From: Litorimonas sp963972195
GTDB lineage: Bacteria > Pseudomonadota > Alphaproteobacteria > Caulobacterales > Maricaulaceae
Assembly: GCA_963972195.1 (NCBI GenBank)
Contig: CAXATH010000013.1
Span: forward strand, 1-64,000
Direction of reading: 5' to 3'
Length of the DNA: 64,000 nucleotides
Part shown: positions 8,869 through 18,378 of the stretch, in pieces
Position numbering within the stretch: the first letter of the stretch is position 1
How the letters are laid out: each line of letters opens with the position of its first letter
Program-made: the position numbers and the translations under genes
The notes under the pieces: model-generated
Told to the model about the DNA's origin: nothing
What the model saw: only the letters and a program-made list of their open reading frames with translations
The model's database searches: none

Positions 8869-9810
8869 ATGAACGCTCCAGCGATTGAAATCAAAAACCT
8901 GAAGAAAACCTACAAGGCAACGCGGAAAGCACCAGCGAAAGAGGCCTTGAAGGGCGTAGATTTGACGATTCCCCGCGGCTCTATTTTCGGTCTGCTCGGC
9001 CCGAACGGGGCCGGGAAGTCGACCATGATCAATATTCTCGCCGGACTGGTCAATAAAACCTCCGGCACCGCCGAGATTTGCGGCTATGATATTGAAACAG
9101 CCACCCGGCAAGCGCGGGCCTCTATAGGAATCGTCCCGCAGGAAATAACCATGGACGTGTTTTTCACGCCTTACCAGGCCTTGGAAATTCAAGCGGGTTA
9201 TTACGGCGTGCCGAAATCAGAACGCCGTTCCGAAGAAATCCTGGAAGCGCTCGGCCTCGCCGATAAGCGGGACGCCTATGTACGACAGCTTTCCGGCGGT
9301 ATGAAGCGCAGATTGTTGATTGCCAAAGCTCTTGTTCACAATCCGCCTGTCCTGATTCTGGACGAGCCCACAGCCGGGGTGGATATTGAACTGCGCCGGC
9401 AGCTCTGGGTTTATGTTCAGGAGCTTCACAAACGCGGCACCACGGTTATCCTGACAACGCATTACCTAGAAGAAGCAGAAGCTCTTTGCGACCAGATCGC
9501 CATTATTCATCAGGGCGAAATTGTCGCCAATGAGAGCAAGTCCTCACTCTTGTCCCGGCTCGACAAACGCAAATTGGTTATCACCCCGACAGAGCCGCTA
9601 AGCGCCGTCCCAAAAGGCCTGTCACATTTGGACGCCGAAGTCATGGAAGACGGCGACCTGGTCATTTCCTATCGTGCTGGGACGGATTCAATTTCCGGCA
9701 TGCTTAATGAGTTCAAGGATGCAGGCCTGTCCATCGGCGACCTGCGCACGGAAGAGCCGGATTTGGAAGATGTGTTTATGTCCCTGACTTATTCAAGCGA
9801 GGCGGCGTAA
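8869..9810 (+). CDS. ABC transporter ATP-binding protein
   Basis: An ABC-2 type (drug/nodulation-factor export-like) ATPase. Walker A is GPNGAGKS, the signature is LSGGMKRR, Walker B is LILDEPT, and the switch His is in TTHYLEEAE. The C-terminal extension of about 90 residues fits the DrrA-like group. The ATG at 8869 (MNAPAIEIKN) was chosen over a TTG 12 bases upstream. No permease gene is adjacent, because the next gene is an oxidoreductase, so it is an orphan ATPase whose membrane partner is elsewhere or absent. Confidence 0.9.
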   Translation: MNAPAIEIKNLKKTYKATRKAPAKEALKGVDLTIPRGSIFGLLGPNGAGKSTMINILAGLVNKTSGTAEICGYDIETATRQARASIGIVPQEITMDVFFTPYQALEIQAGYYGVPKSERRSEEILEALGLADKRDAYVRQLSGGMKRRLLIAKALVHNPPVLILDEPTAGVDIELRRQLWVYVQELHKRGTTVILTTHYLEEAEALCDQIAIIHQGEIVANESKSSLLSRLDKRKLVITPTEPLSAVPKGLSHLDAEVMEDGDLVISYRAGTDSISGMLNEFKDAGLSIGDLRTEEPDLEDVFMSLTYSSEAA

Positions 9811-9861
9811 GCCTCCAGAGCTAATTTTAGACAAGATCTAGAACCGTTTAGGAGACTGAAG

Positions 9862-10851
9862 ATGATAAATATCGGCATTCTCGGCGCAGCGAATATCGCC
9901 CCAAAAGCGATTATTCATCCGGCGCAGGATCGCGACGACTGCCAGATTTTGGCTGTTGCCAGCCGCGACTTGGAAAAATCTGAAGCCTACGCGAAGGAAC
10001 ATAGTATCTCTGAGGCTCTGGACGATTATGACGCGCTCATCTCGCACCCAAAAATTGATCTGATCTATAACGCCCTGCCTCCAAACCGCCATGCTGACCT
10101 TACCATTGCGGCGTTAGAAGCCGGTAAATCCGTCCTTTGTGAAAAACCATTTGCGATGAACGTGACGGAAGCCAAAGCCATGGTGGCCGCCGCCGAAAAA
10201 TCAGACGGCTATCTGATTGAAGCTTTCCATTACCGTTTCCACCCCGCCGTCATTGAGTTTCTGACCTTCATACATCACGGCGAAATCGGCGACGTCCGTT
10301 CCATGAACGGCAAATTCAATGTAACGATCGCCAATAAACCCGGAGAGCTTCGTTATATTAAAGAGCTAGGCGGCGGGGCCTTAATGGATTTGGGATGTTA
10401 TACGCTGCACCTTTCGCGGCTTGTCTCCATGAAAGAGCCCGAGGTGACATCGGCGACGGCAATTCTTTCAGAGAGCGGGGTCGACGCCGCGATGAAAGCC
10501 GAAATGGGTTTTGACGGGATAAAAGGCACTCTCGCCTGTGACATGCGGGGCGAGACAGATCGCGAAATAGTTTTTACCGTTACGGGGGATAAAGGCACCG
10601 CGACCCTGGATCAATATGTGCACCCTTATCGGCAATTTACCCTGACAGTTGAGACCGAAAGCGGCGTCAGAACTTTCACGGAAAAAGACGATGAAAAACG
10701 CTATACCCGCTCAACTTATGCTTATCAGCTCGACCATGTCGTCAAGGTGATGTCCGGCAAAGCGTCGGCGCTGACCGGCGGCGCGGACGCAATTCATACA
10801 ATGCGCGCCATAGATGCGATTTATGCCGCCGCCGGAATGGGGCCGAGATAA
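9862..10851 (+). CDS. Gfo/Idh/MocA family oxidoreductase
   Basis: A 329-residue NAD(P)-dependent oxidoreductase. The N-terminal Rossmann fold starts MINIGILGAANIAP, the conserved EKPFAMN motif carries the family Lys, and the C-terminal domain binds substrate. Family members oxidise sugars, inositols or their derivatives. The exact substrate cannot be read from sequence, though the HYRFHP segment is common in a trans-1,2-dihydrobenzene-1,2-diol dehydrogenase-like group. A ribosome-binding site (AGGAGAC) sits 6-8 bases before the ATG. It is co-directional with the ABC ATPase (51 bp gap) and the MATE gene. Confidence 0.88.
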   Translation: MINIGILGAANIAPKAIIHPAQDRDDCQILAVASRDLEKSEAYAKEHSISEALDDYDALISHPKIDLIYNALPPNRHADLTIAALEAGKSVLCEKPFAMNVTEAKAMVAAAEKSDGYLIEAFHYRFHPAVIEFLTFIHHGEIGDVRSMNGKFNVTIANKPGELRYIKELGGGALMDLGCYTLHLSRLVSMKEPEVTSATAILSESGVDAAMKAEMGFDGIKGTLACDMRGETDREIVFTVTGDKGTATLDQYVHPYRQFTLTVETESGVRTFTEKDDEKRYTRSTYAYQLDHVVKVMSGKASALTGGADAIHTMRAIDAIYAAAGMGPR

Positions 10852-10904
10852 AATTTCCGAATTAAACTTTTTCTTTATGTGAAAACCGACTAACAGCCGC
10901 GTCC

Positions 10905-12344
10905 ATGACTGAAACGGCTCATATCATTGCTCCGACTTCACCAGAGGTTACGGCTCTCCCTGACACATGGTGGGGCGAGATGGGCGCCCTGCTGCGACTC
11001 GGAATTCCCATGGCGTTTACGCAGCTCGTCATGTTCTCGATTTATTTCATCGACACCGTCATGATTGGCCGCCTTTCTCCCGCCGATCTCGCGGGAGCGG
11101 CGCTTGGCAGCGTAATGATTTTCCTTCTCTATATGATTGCGAGCGGACCCATTATGGCGGTATCGCCACTCGTCTCCCAGGCTTTGGGCGCGGATAAAAA
11201 TGAGACCCGCGACTCCCGCCGCACAGTTCGCATGGCGATCTGGATGATTTTCTTAATGACGCCCTTCATGCTGGCCGTCATGTTAATGACAGAGCGCGCG
11301 GCTTTATTTTTAGGTCAGGATCCGGTCGCCGCCGCCAAAGCGCAGAGCTATGTTCTCGCCATTCTCATTGGCCTGCCCTTTGGCTTGGCAACGATGGCGC
11401 TCCGAAACTTCTTAGCAGCGCTGGATAAAACCTTTGTGCCGTTTTTGATTGTGTCTTTTGTTGTCGTTCTCAACGCAGGTTTGAACGCTCTTCTTATTTT
11501 TGGGATGTTTGGCTTTCCGGCCTTAGGGCTTGTAGGGGCGGGTCTTGCTTCCTCTATCGCCACGATCATCGGATTTTTTATCTTTCTCGCTTACATTCAA
11601 TGGGACAAGCGGGCGCGCACTTTTGAAATTTTCAAACGGTTTTTTGTGCCAGACTGGGAAAGGCTGATTGAAATATTCAGACTTGGCTGGCCTATTTCTG
11701 TCACCACCTCTTTTGAAGGCATGCTGTTCAACGCTTTGGTTCTCATTGTTGGGCTGATCGGCGTGACGGAGCAGGCCGCGTATCAAATTGCGCTCAATGC
11801 GTCTGCAACCGCGTTTATGATGCCTTGGGGGATGAGCATGGCCGGATCTGTCCGGATTGGTCTCGCGCGTGGCGCGAAAAATAAGCCTGCAGAGAAGCGG
11901 GCCTCCAGCACAACTATATTGTCCTGCGTTATCGCCATTGGCATTTTTGCAATTCCGATTGCGCTCATGCCCGAAACAATTGCCGCGCTTTACCTCAACC
12001 TAGAGAAAGCCGAAAACGTTGAAGTGATTGCATTTGTCATTACTTTCCTGCCCATCGCTGCGGCGTTTATGTTTGCGGATGCCCTCCAAGTAGCCTGCAA
12101 TCAGCTTTTGCGCGGGCTTAAGGACGTGACCGTGCCTATGTGGATTACTGGCGTCAGCTATTGGATTGTCGGATTTCCGGTTGCCTATTATCTTGGCCTC
12201 CACAGCCCGCTTGGTCCCAAAGGGGTCTGGTATGGCTTGATGGCGGGGCTGACCTGCGCCGCTATCGGCCTCGGAATAAGGCTTGCGCAGCAGCTTCGGC
12301 AGGATCCACCTCCCGGGTCTCCTGCTGAACCGGCTCCCCAATAA
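10905..12344 (+). CDS. MATE family multidrug/toxin efflux transporter
   Basis: A 479-residue inner-membrane protein with about twelve membrane segments in two related halves. The first helix segment (LLRLGIPMAFTQLVMF) and IDTVMIGRLSPADLAG are typical of the MATE/NorM family, which exports cationic compounds in exchange for Na+ or H+. The substrate is unknown. Its 3' end overlaps the convergent DUF1491 gene by 83 bp, so both termini are coding on both strands. The RBS is weak and the start is the first ATG after the upstream gene. Confidence 0.93.
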   Translation: MTETAHIIAPTSPEVTALPDTWWGEMGALLRLGIPMAFTQLVMFSIYFIDTVMIGRLSPADLAGAALGSVMIFLLYMIASGPIMAVSPLVSQALGADKNETRDSRRTVRMAIWMIFLMTPFMLAVMLMTERAALFLGQDPVAAAKAQSYVLAILIGLPFGLATMALRNFLAALDKTFVPFLIVSFVVVLNAGLNALLIFGMFGFPALGLVGAGLASSIATIIGFFIFLAYIQWDKRARTFEIFKRFFVPDWERLIEIFRLGWPISVTTSFEGMLFNALVLIVGLIGVTEQAAYQIALNASATAFMMPWGMSMAGSVRIGLARGAKNKPAEKRASSTTILSCVIAIGIFAIPIALMPETIAALYLNLEKAENVEVIAFVITFLPIAAAFMFADALQVACNQLLRGLKDVTVPMWITGVSYWIVGFPVAYYLGLHSPLGPKGVWYGLMAGLTCAAIGLGIRLAQQLRQDPPPGSPAEPAPQ

Positions 12345-12648
12345 GCGCTTCCGGAGCTGCGTCACTTTCAATTTCTATTATCCAGATATCCGGGTCGTCA
12401 TCGACGCGTCGGTTCACCCGGCTGTCGAGCGCGGCCTGATCCGCCATATCGTAAGGCCACCACACCCTTTGCCCCTCAAAATTTCGTTCCGGCGCGTAGA
12501 TCTTAAGCTGATGTCCGGACCGGAAAACGATCAAAACAATCCCTGCATCAGGATCTCCTTTGCGCAAAATGGTCGCAAATCCGCCTTGGGATTGAGTCCG
12601 CCGCAGAAGGGCCCCGACCCAAAATTCACTTTTTAATCTCGGGCTCAT
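12262..12648 (-). CDS. DUF1491 family protein
   Basis: A 128-residue protein matching the DUF1491 family, small cytoplasmic proteins widespread in alphaproteobacteria. Recognisable parts are RLKSEFWVGALLRR at the start, GDPDAG in the middle and a WWP..D segment before an acidic C-terminus. No function is established for the family. The C-terminal 28 codons overlap the end of the MATE gene on the other strand; the acidic tail (REVDPAEAAAQAL) could be variable. The direction and family pattern make this a real gene, not a shadow. Confidence 0.82.
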   Translation of the reverse strand: MSPRLKSEFWVGALLRRTQSQGGFATILRKGDPDAGIVLIVFRSGHQLKIYAPERNFEGQRVWWPYDMADQAALDSRVNRRVDDDPDIWIIEIESDAAPEALIGEPVQQETREVDPAEAAAQALFRGR

Positions 12649-12758
12649 AAAAGCGTCGCTCGATTATCGGGGCCTGACTGAGTTAATTTCGCCTCAAAAG
12701 ACATATCTGGCATCCCGCTTGCTTGGTTAGGGTCATGATTAACATGAGGCCCGGATTA

Positions 12759-15275
12759 ATGTCCCATTTCCGACAAAAGACATTTATGTCTATAACGGCC
12801 TTTGCGCTTCTAGCCGCTACGGGGCCTGCTGTCACGGCACAGGCGGGCATAAACGAGATAAACAATCCCGGTCTCAAAACGCCTTTGGGAAAGAGCCAAA
12901 CACAAACGGCGGCTCTTTCTGAATTTACACGCTTATCTGAAAAACCCGTATTGGATTGGCGAAATCCGAATTTTTCCCTGACATTTGATATTCCTGATAT
13001 GAATTGGACATCTTCGCTTCGGTTAAGCCTCTCCGCCGACCCGGTGGGAAATATACCCCGAAACGCAGAAATCTATGTGCAACTTAATCAAGAGTCTCCT
13101 GTCAAAATCAGCACAAAAGGTCGGGGTTTTGATGCTCTTTTAACGCTTGAAACGGCCAGCATCCGCCCCCGCAATAATGTTCTAAACATCTTTTACGGCG
13201 TGCCAGCCGGGGCTGAATGCCTCCAACCCCAAAACGGGGCCTGGGTTTTAAATCTAGACAGATCTATTCTTACTTTACGAAGCCGGACCAAATCCCGCGC
13301 TTTTAACATTGGCGATATTGAGGCTGCGTTTTCCAACCCCTTAAATGCGCCCAAAAACGTCAGTCTTCTTGCTTTTGGCGATCAAAAAACACAATTCCAA
13401 TCCCTTCTGGCTCAAGCTGTCGGGTTGCGATCAGCACAGATGCCCGAATTTACGCTGTCCCTTGGAACAGGCGATATTGAATTCATCGCAGGGCGACGCG
13501 AAGTCATATCGCGACACATAAAAAACGAAGTTGTTCTACAGGTGAGCGGGCCGCGCCTCGCCCTGGATGAGGGCCGACCCTTACGAGTTATCCTGACAGG
13601 GGATACGGATGAGGAGGTGTTAAATCTTTTGCAGGCTTTTGCTCAGTACCAACTTCCTGAAACGCGCCGGACTCTCACCAGCACGGGTGAGCTAAAAATG
13701 CAGCGGCCTCTCTCGGAAGACACCGCGCTCCGGTCCGGTCAGACCAAGCTCTCTGATCTGGGATCGATGGACATTCATCATAACTGGAATCCGAATAATG
13801 TGGGTCTACGCTTTGATGTGGAAGACCCGCTCGCGAGCCGGGGAGATATTCTGCTCCGCCTCGCCGCGCCGAAAGCCGTCGCGCACACAGAAAACACACT
13901 CACCCTCTCCTTGAATGGAAAATCTATCGGTCAAACGTCATTGGATAAGCGGAGTAAGTCTGTGGCTTTTCAAATTCCGCAGGGCGCATTGCAGGGACAG
14001 GATAACGTCCTGAAAGTGACGTCGGATATCGAAACCAAAAACCTGAACGGATGTTTAGGTCAGAGCTATAGTCAAAACAGCCCGACATTCGGCAAGCACT
14101 CCCGGATTACGTTGACCTCCGAAACTGAAACGCCTCTCTCTGATTTGTCCCGCTTGACGGCGACGGGCGCGCCTTTTTCCGATGCAAATGGCAAAGAGAC
14201 ATTACTAGTTTTGCCGAAAAATAACGCTGATTATCAAGCGGCGCTTGGTCTGCTCGCCAAGCTCGCGGCAAAACAGGGTACAGGCTGGACAGAAGCGGAA
14301 GTGACGCGAGATTACACAAAAGTTGAAGCTTTAGCGAGACAGCGGAATGTTCTTTTCATTCTGCCAGCTGAGGACATTCCCCAGAAGGCAAAGTCTGCAG
14401 CCCCCAAATCATTCCTTTCCGCTTTAACTGGTAAATCGCAGGACGGAGAGAATCTGTTAACTGCAGAAGCCGAGCGCTACGCCTCGGCGGCGTCTCTGGG
14501 CGGGGGCTTTGCCTTTAAATCCGCGCAGCGCAACCGTATCGCAAATGGGGGCGTGGCCGCGCTTTACGCGTCGCCTTATCAGTTCGATAAAATCGCGGGA
14601 GTTATCACAAGTGTTCCGGGGGACTCGTTCGAAACTGCCCTTGAGAATTTATCCCAGCCAACGCATTGGAATCGATTGGAAGGCAGTGTTGCCCGCTGGA
14701 ATGACAAGACAGTCTTAATGACGGAACTGTCTTCTCCTCTGCCGGAGTTTGTTCGATCCGTTTCCCCGGCTCCGTCCTCAGGTTATCAATTAGATTGGCC
14801 TGAAATTGATTTCGCGCCTGTAAGCTTTGCGCTGCCCGAATTAAAATGGCCCTCCGTAAATTGGGGAGAGCTGAAAGAGAAAGCTACCTTTTGGGAAAAC
14901 GATGATGTTGTAACTGATAAAGAACATCAATCAGCAGTCTCCCTAAGAGGACTCTCTATTGTCGAAAAAGAGACGACGTTGCGAACTACGCCAAACGGCG
15001 CAAATTGGATATCGAATAAATGGGATTCCTTAAAAACATCCGTCTCTGGATTAGGTTTGGACGAGAAAATTTCAAGCCTACAGAGCCGCGCTCACCAGTT
15101 GAAAACGACGTGGCGCGCGAATTGGAAACGCAGCTCTGTTTCTGGACGCCATGTTGAAAATTGGAGTTTGCAGAAAATAAGCGCGGCGGGCTTTCTGCTA
15201 ATACTTCTTTTGGGGATGATCATGGTTTCAGTCGGCCTATCAAAGCCGCGTAACCGGGCCGACAAACCATACTAA
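12759..15275 (+). CDS. BcsB-like exported protein with C-terminal membrane anchor
   Basis: A long periplasmic protein (about 838 residues from the chosen start) with a signal peptide (ITAFALLAATGPAVTAQA). Repeated beta-sandwich segments resemble the BcsB/cellulose-synthase regulatory-subunit family (PF03170). A single C-terminal membrane helix (AAGFLLILLLGMIMVSVGL) gives the same tail-anchored layout as BcsB. BcsB guides polysaccharide across the periplasm together with BcsA. No bcsA, bcsC or other polysaccharide gene is next to it, so it may serve a distant or different synthase. The ATG at 12759 has GAGG nine bases upstream; in-frame TTG/ATG codons upstream lack one. Confidence 0.6.
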   Translation: MSHFRQKTFMSITAFALLAATGPAVTAQAGINEINNPGLKTPLGKSQTQTAALSEFTRLSEKPVLDWRNPNFSLTFDIPDMNWTSSLRLSLSADPVGNIPRNAEIYVQLNQESPVKISTKGRGFDALLTLETASIRPRNNVLNIFYGVPAGAECLQPQNGAWVLNLDRSILTLRSRTKSRAFNIGDIEAAFSNPLNAPKNVSLLAFGDQKTQFQSLLAQAVGLRSAQMPEFTLSLGTGDIEFIAGRREVISRHIKNEVVLQVSGPRLALDEGRPLRVILTGDTDEEVLNLLQAFAQYQLPETRRTLTSTGELKMQRPLSEDTALRSGQTKLSDLGSMDIHHNWNPNNVGLRFDVEDPLASRGDILLRLAAPKAVAHTENTLTLSLNGKSIGQTSLDKRSKSVAFQIPQGALQGQDNVLKVTSDIETKNLNGCLGQSYSQNSPTFGKHSRITLTSETETPLSDLSRLTATGAPFSDANGKETLLVLPKNNADYQAALGLLAKLAAKQGTGWTEAEVTRDYTKVEALARQRNVLFILPAEDIPQKAKSAAPKSFLSALTGKSQDGENLLTAEAERYASAASLGGGFAFKSAQRNRIANGGVAALYASPYQFDKIAGVITSVPGDSFETALENLSQPTHWNRLEGSVARWNDKTVLMTELSSPLPEFVRSVSPAPSSGYQLDWPEIDFAPVSFALPELKWPSVNWGELKEKATFWENDDVVTDKEHQSAVSLRGLSIVEKETTLRTTPNGANWISNKWDSLKTSVSGLGLDEKISSLQSRAHQLKTTWRANWKRSSVSGRHVENWSLQKISAAGFLLILLLGMIMVSVGLSKPRNRADKPY

Positions 15276-15320
15276 AACAAGCATCACGAATTGAGAAATT
15301 TCCTATGGTCATTTGAATTT

Positions 15321-16937
15321 TCATTCCGCACGGGATGACGGAAGAGATACTGTGACCTGCGTTCCTTCCCCAAGCTGACTCTCAATATCAAATTCGCCTT
15401 GGTGTAATTCCGTCAGAGATTTTACCAAGGACAGTCCCAAACCGCTTCCGCGTTCCTCAGAGGATAGCCCGCTGGCCGATTGCGTATATGGCGTGCCGAT
15501 CGTGACCAGGTCTTCTGCGCTGATGCCTTCTCCTTCATCCTCGACACACAGAACCAAAGCCCCGTTTTCCTCAAAGGCAGAGACAGAAACGCGGCCGCCC
15601 TTATGAGAGAATTTAATCGCGTTGGAGAGGAGATTTAAAAGGATTTGGCGAACGGCTTTGCGATCCGCTTCGATGAGGAGTGTCTCGTCGACTTCGACGG
15701 CCACGTCCAGACGTACTTCGGCCGCATCTGCCGCTGGACGGATCATTTTAACTGAGCTGCGAATGACATCTGCGGCGTCGAACGTATCATATTGAAGTGT
15801 ATATCTTCCGGCCTCGACCTTGGATAAGTCCAGGACGTCCCCGATCAAATCCAGCATGTGCTGGCCGCTATCATGAATAAGATCAGCATATTCCGCATAT
15901 TTGGACGGTAAGGGTCCGAAAAGCCTAGAGCGCATCATGTCGGAGAAGCCGATAATGGCGTTGAGCGGCGTCCGAAGTTCGTGGCTGACCCCGGCAAAAA
16001 AGAGGGTTTTGTCATCCGTTTCACGCGCAGCCAGCGCCTGACTGCGGCGTAAATCCTCTATTCTTTGTTCTTCGGCTGTCCGGTCGATAACATGGAGTAC
16101 AAGCCGGCCCTCACTTTTCGGGGCAATGTAGCATTCGATAACCGCAGCTGAATTGTCTCGTTCTGGCAAGTTCAGACGGGTGGACCAAGGCTGTTTCGTT
16201 TCGCGGACCTTTTCAACGGCGCCCATCAAAGCGGCTTGCTCAGCAGCATCGGTCAACAAATTTTGCAATCTCACCTTCGAATGCTCTGGCGCAATATCAA
16301 ATATTTGCCGAGCGTCTTGATTGGCAGTGATTAATGTTCCTTTTTTGGAGAACTCTAAAACTCCGCCTTGAACGCCCGCATATTTTTGAGTCGGGTGAGA
16401 CAAGCCCGCAGCCTCATCTAAAGAACCGCGCCCTCTAAGTTGGGCTGACGCGAAAAGTGTTCCGATAATTAGCGCGATCAAACCGACGAGCCCGGTTTGG
16501 GTCGACCAGAGACGTTGCATTTCGTCAAGAGGCGTTTCCGGGATAGCGCCGCGCAAAGTGGCAAAATAAAGAAGTCCGGCCAGAATGGCGGACATAACCA
16601 ATGCCTCAACAATTTTTTCCTGCCGAAACAGAGCGGCCATAATCGGCGCCGTTAAAAACAATACCGCAAGCGGCACAACGCCGACAAATAGGCAGGTGAT
16701 AATCGCAAGGGCCAGCCAGCTCAGAAGCACCAGAATTTGCGCCCATTCCTTTTCTATGAAGAAACTTAGCAAAACGGAGAGCATTGCCGGCAAGGCCCCG
16801 ATCAGAGCCGGCCCGGCCAAATCCAGTGGATCAATGCCGCGCAACAGAGCCGCGGCAAAAGCGGTCGCTATAACCGCAAGCCATATCAAGCTGGGCACTA
16901 AAATCGCGCGTTTGGTATCTGCATAAGTCAAATGCAA
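15321..16937 (-). CDS. Membrane sensor histidine kinase, PleC/DivJ-like
   Basis: 538 residues. About six membrane segments (residues 12-165) are followed by a PAS-like domain (about 185-290), a dimerisation/phosphoacceptor domain with His319 in VSHELRTPLN, and a HATPase domain with NLLSNAIKF, DEGEGIS and GSGLGLSL. The H-box and following GFSDMM segment are typical of the PleC/DivJ group of alphaproteobacterial cell-cycle kinases, which act on DivK. The membrane-plus-PAS layout is closer to DivJ. No response regulator is adjacent, which fits that group. The exact partner is inferred, not shown. Confidence 0.85.
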   Translation of the reverse strand: MHLTYADTKRAILVPSLIWLAVIATAFAAALLRGIDPLDLAGPALIGALPAMLSVLLSFFIEKEWAQILVLLSWLALAIITCLFVGVVPLAVLFLTAPIMAALFRQEKIVEALVMSAILAGLLYFATLRGAIPETPLDEMQRLWSTQTGLVGLIALIIGTLFASAQLRGRGSLDEAAGLSHPTQKYAGVQGGVLEFSKKGTLITANQDARQIFDIAPEHSKVRLQNLLTDAAEQAALMGAVEKVRETKQPWSTRLNLPERDNSAAVIECYIAPKSEGRLVLHVIDRTAEEQRIEDLRRSQALAARETDDKTLFFAGVSHELRTPLNAIIGFSDMMRSRLFGPLPSKYAEYADLIHDSGQHMLDLIGDVLDLSKVEAGRYTLQYDTFDAADVIRSSVKMIRPAADAAEVRLDVAVEVDETLLIEADRKAVRQILLNLLSNAIKFSHKGGRVSVSAFEENGALVLCVEDEGEGISAEDLVTIGTPYTQSASGLSSEERGSGLGLSLVKSLTELHQGEFDIESQLGEGTQVTVSLPSSRAE

Positions 16938-17079
16938 TCCTTTCGACCTTTAACAGGGTATAGAACACGTTTTTTGAGTCGTTTGACCAGTCAATTCGCG
17001 TGAGAGGTGTAATTTTTGCACAGCCTTCGGATAGGGCCTTGCCCTTGTGAGAACCGTCAAAGCCTCCTATTTCAAGAGT

Positions 17080-17508
17080 ATGAGCGAGACCTTACCTGAC
17101 GACATAAGCGATTTGATTTCCGATTTCGAATTTCTCGACAATTGGGAAGACCGATATATGCACGTGATTGACATGGGGAAATCGCTGCCCCCGTTGGAGC
17201 CAGCCCTGAAAACAGAGGCGACCAAAGTCAAAGGCTGCGTCAGTCAGGTGTGGCTGATCAGCGAGCAAGAGGGCGAAAAAGATCCGGTTCTGCGCTTTCA
17301 GGGGGATAGCGACGCCCATATCGTCAAAGGACTTGTGGCTATAGTCTTGGTCATTTTCTCAGGACGAAAAGCGTCGAAAATTTTGAGCCTTGATGCCAAA
17401 TCGATACTAGGAAAGCTCGGTCTGTCCGAACACCTTTCCCCGCAACGCTCAAATGGATTGAACGCGATGGTCGCCCGAATAAAGGCGGAAGCCGAAGCGC
17501 TCGCCTGA
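17080..17508 (+). CDS. SufE family cysteine-desulfurase sulfur acceptor
   Basis: A 142-residue SufE-like protein. The active-site Cys lies in KGCVSQVW (Cys53 from this start), which accepts persulfide sulfur from SufS during Fe-S cluster assembly. The C-terminal half matches the SufE/CsdE fold. The ATG at 17080 (MSETLPDD) was chosen over a GTG 33 bases upstream because family members start close to the LPDDI segment. Neither start has a good RBS. No suf genes are adjacent, which is common for sufE in this group. Confidence 0.9.
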   Translation: MSETLPDDISDLISDFEFLDNWEDRYMHVIDMGKSLPPLEPALKTEATKVKGCVSQVWLISEQEGEKDPVLRFQGDSDAHIVKGLVAIVLVIFSGRKASKILSLDAKSILGKLGLSEHLSPQRSNGLNAMVARIKAEAEALA

Positions 17509-17510
17509 CA

Positions 17511-18359
17511 TCAATCGAAAACCGAGGCAATTGACTCTGGCGTTATGCCTTCTTTCAAGTCCCGAATTTCGAAATACATGGCCGCTACCGCGGCTGAATT
17601 AATCATAACAGCGAAACATTGAGCTAAAGCTGAGACAAATGAGTTCACAACCCAAAAAGTAACACTCGCACCTGTCAAAGCCGCAGTATTTGGATCTCCA
17701 AACGGAACTGAAAAAAGTGCTATTACGATGCTGAACACGAATGATATGATGGTTAAGATTATCGTAACAAGAAGTATCCATCGTTTATATCCTTTCGTTA
17801 ATTCCCAAGACCGAGACAAAGTCTCTAATACACCTGTCTTTTCTACGAGAAGAACTGGAATAACTAGATACCATCCTAGTAAAAGAAATATGCCGGGAAT
17901 AATTAAGAGCATAAATCCAACCATAAGCCCCAAGAAATAAATAAATAAGACCCCAATTAACGGTAAAAATAGAGCGAGCGCTGTACGACTGGACCGCTTT
18001 AGGCTGACTTCTTCATCTGCAAAATCTTTGAAACAGGCATGTGTCAGTATCGCTGAAACAACACTATAAGCCGCAATATAAACGAGGAAGCCAATAACGC
18101 TTCCAATTACTGTGGCGAAAAAAAGCTCCCCGCTCACTTCACCGTCAGACATCATGCCTTCCCCGCCGTAAATAAAGAGGGGCCAAAGGCCGACCAGAAA
18201 TAGCGGAATTCCAACAACAACAAAACACAACAATCCGAACTTTACAAAATTGTGCTTAATAACTGAAAACGTGCGGCCCAAGACCCGCCCCACCTCGAAT
18301 TGCGGCTTCGGGCTTTGCCACTCAAATTGCGGTGGTTGGGAATTTATTTCGTCTGCCAT
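17511..18359 (-). CDS. Multi-pass membrane protein, GPDPase-membrane-domain/YciC-like
   Basis: 282 residues with about six membrane segments. The central pattern (PGIFLLLGWYLVIPVLLVE, then LSRSWELTKGYKR) is typical of the membrane domain of glycerophosphodiester phosphodiesterases and of YciC-like proteins. No catalytic phosphodiesterase domain is attached. The role is unknown; related proteins are linked to membrane lipid homeostasis. It is convergent with sufE, with two bases between stops, and lies just downstream of the HNH gene on the same strand. Its AT-richer composition differs slightly from its neighbours. Confidence 0.7.
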   Translation of the reverse strand: MADEINSQPPQFEWQSPKPQFEVGRVLGRTFSVIKHNFVKFGLLCFVVVGIPLFLVGLWPLFIYGGEGMMSDGEVSGELFFATVIGSVIGFLVYIAAYSVVSAILTHACFKDFADEEVSLKRSSRTALALFLPLIGVLFIYFLGLMVGFMLLIIPGIFLLLGWYLVIPVLLVEKTGVLETLSRSWELTKGYKRWILLVTIILTIISFVFSIVIALFSVPFGDPNTAALTGASVTFWVVNSFVSALAQCFAVMINSAAVAAMYFEIRDLKEGITPESIASVFD

Positions 18360-18378
18360 GGTACCTTGGACGCTTAAT

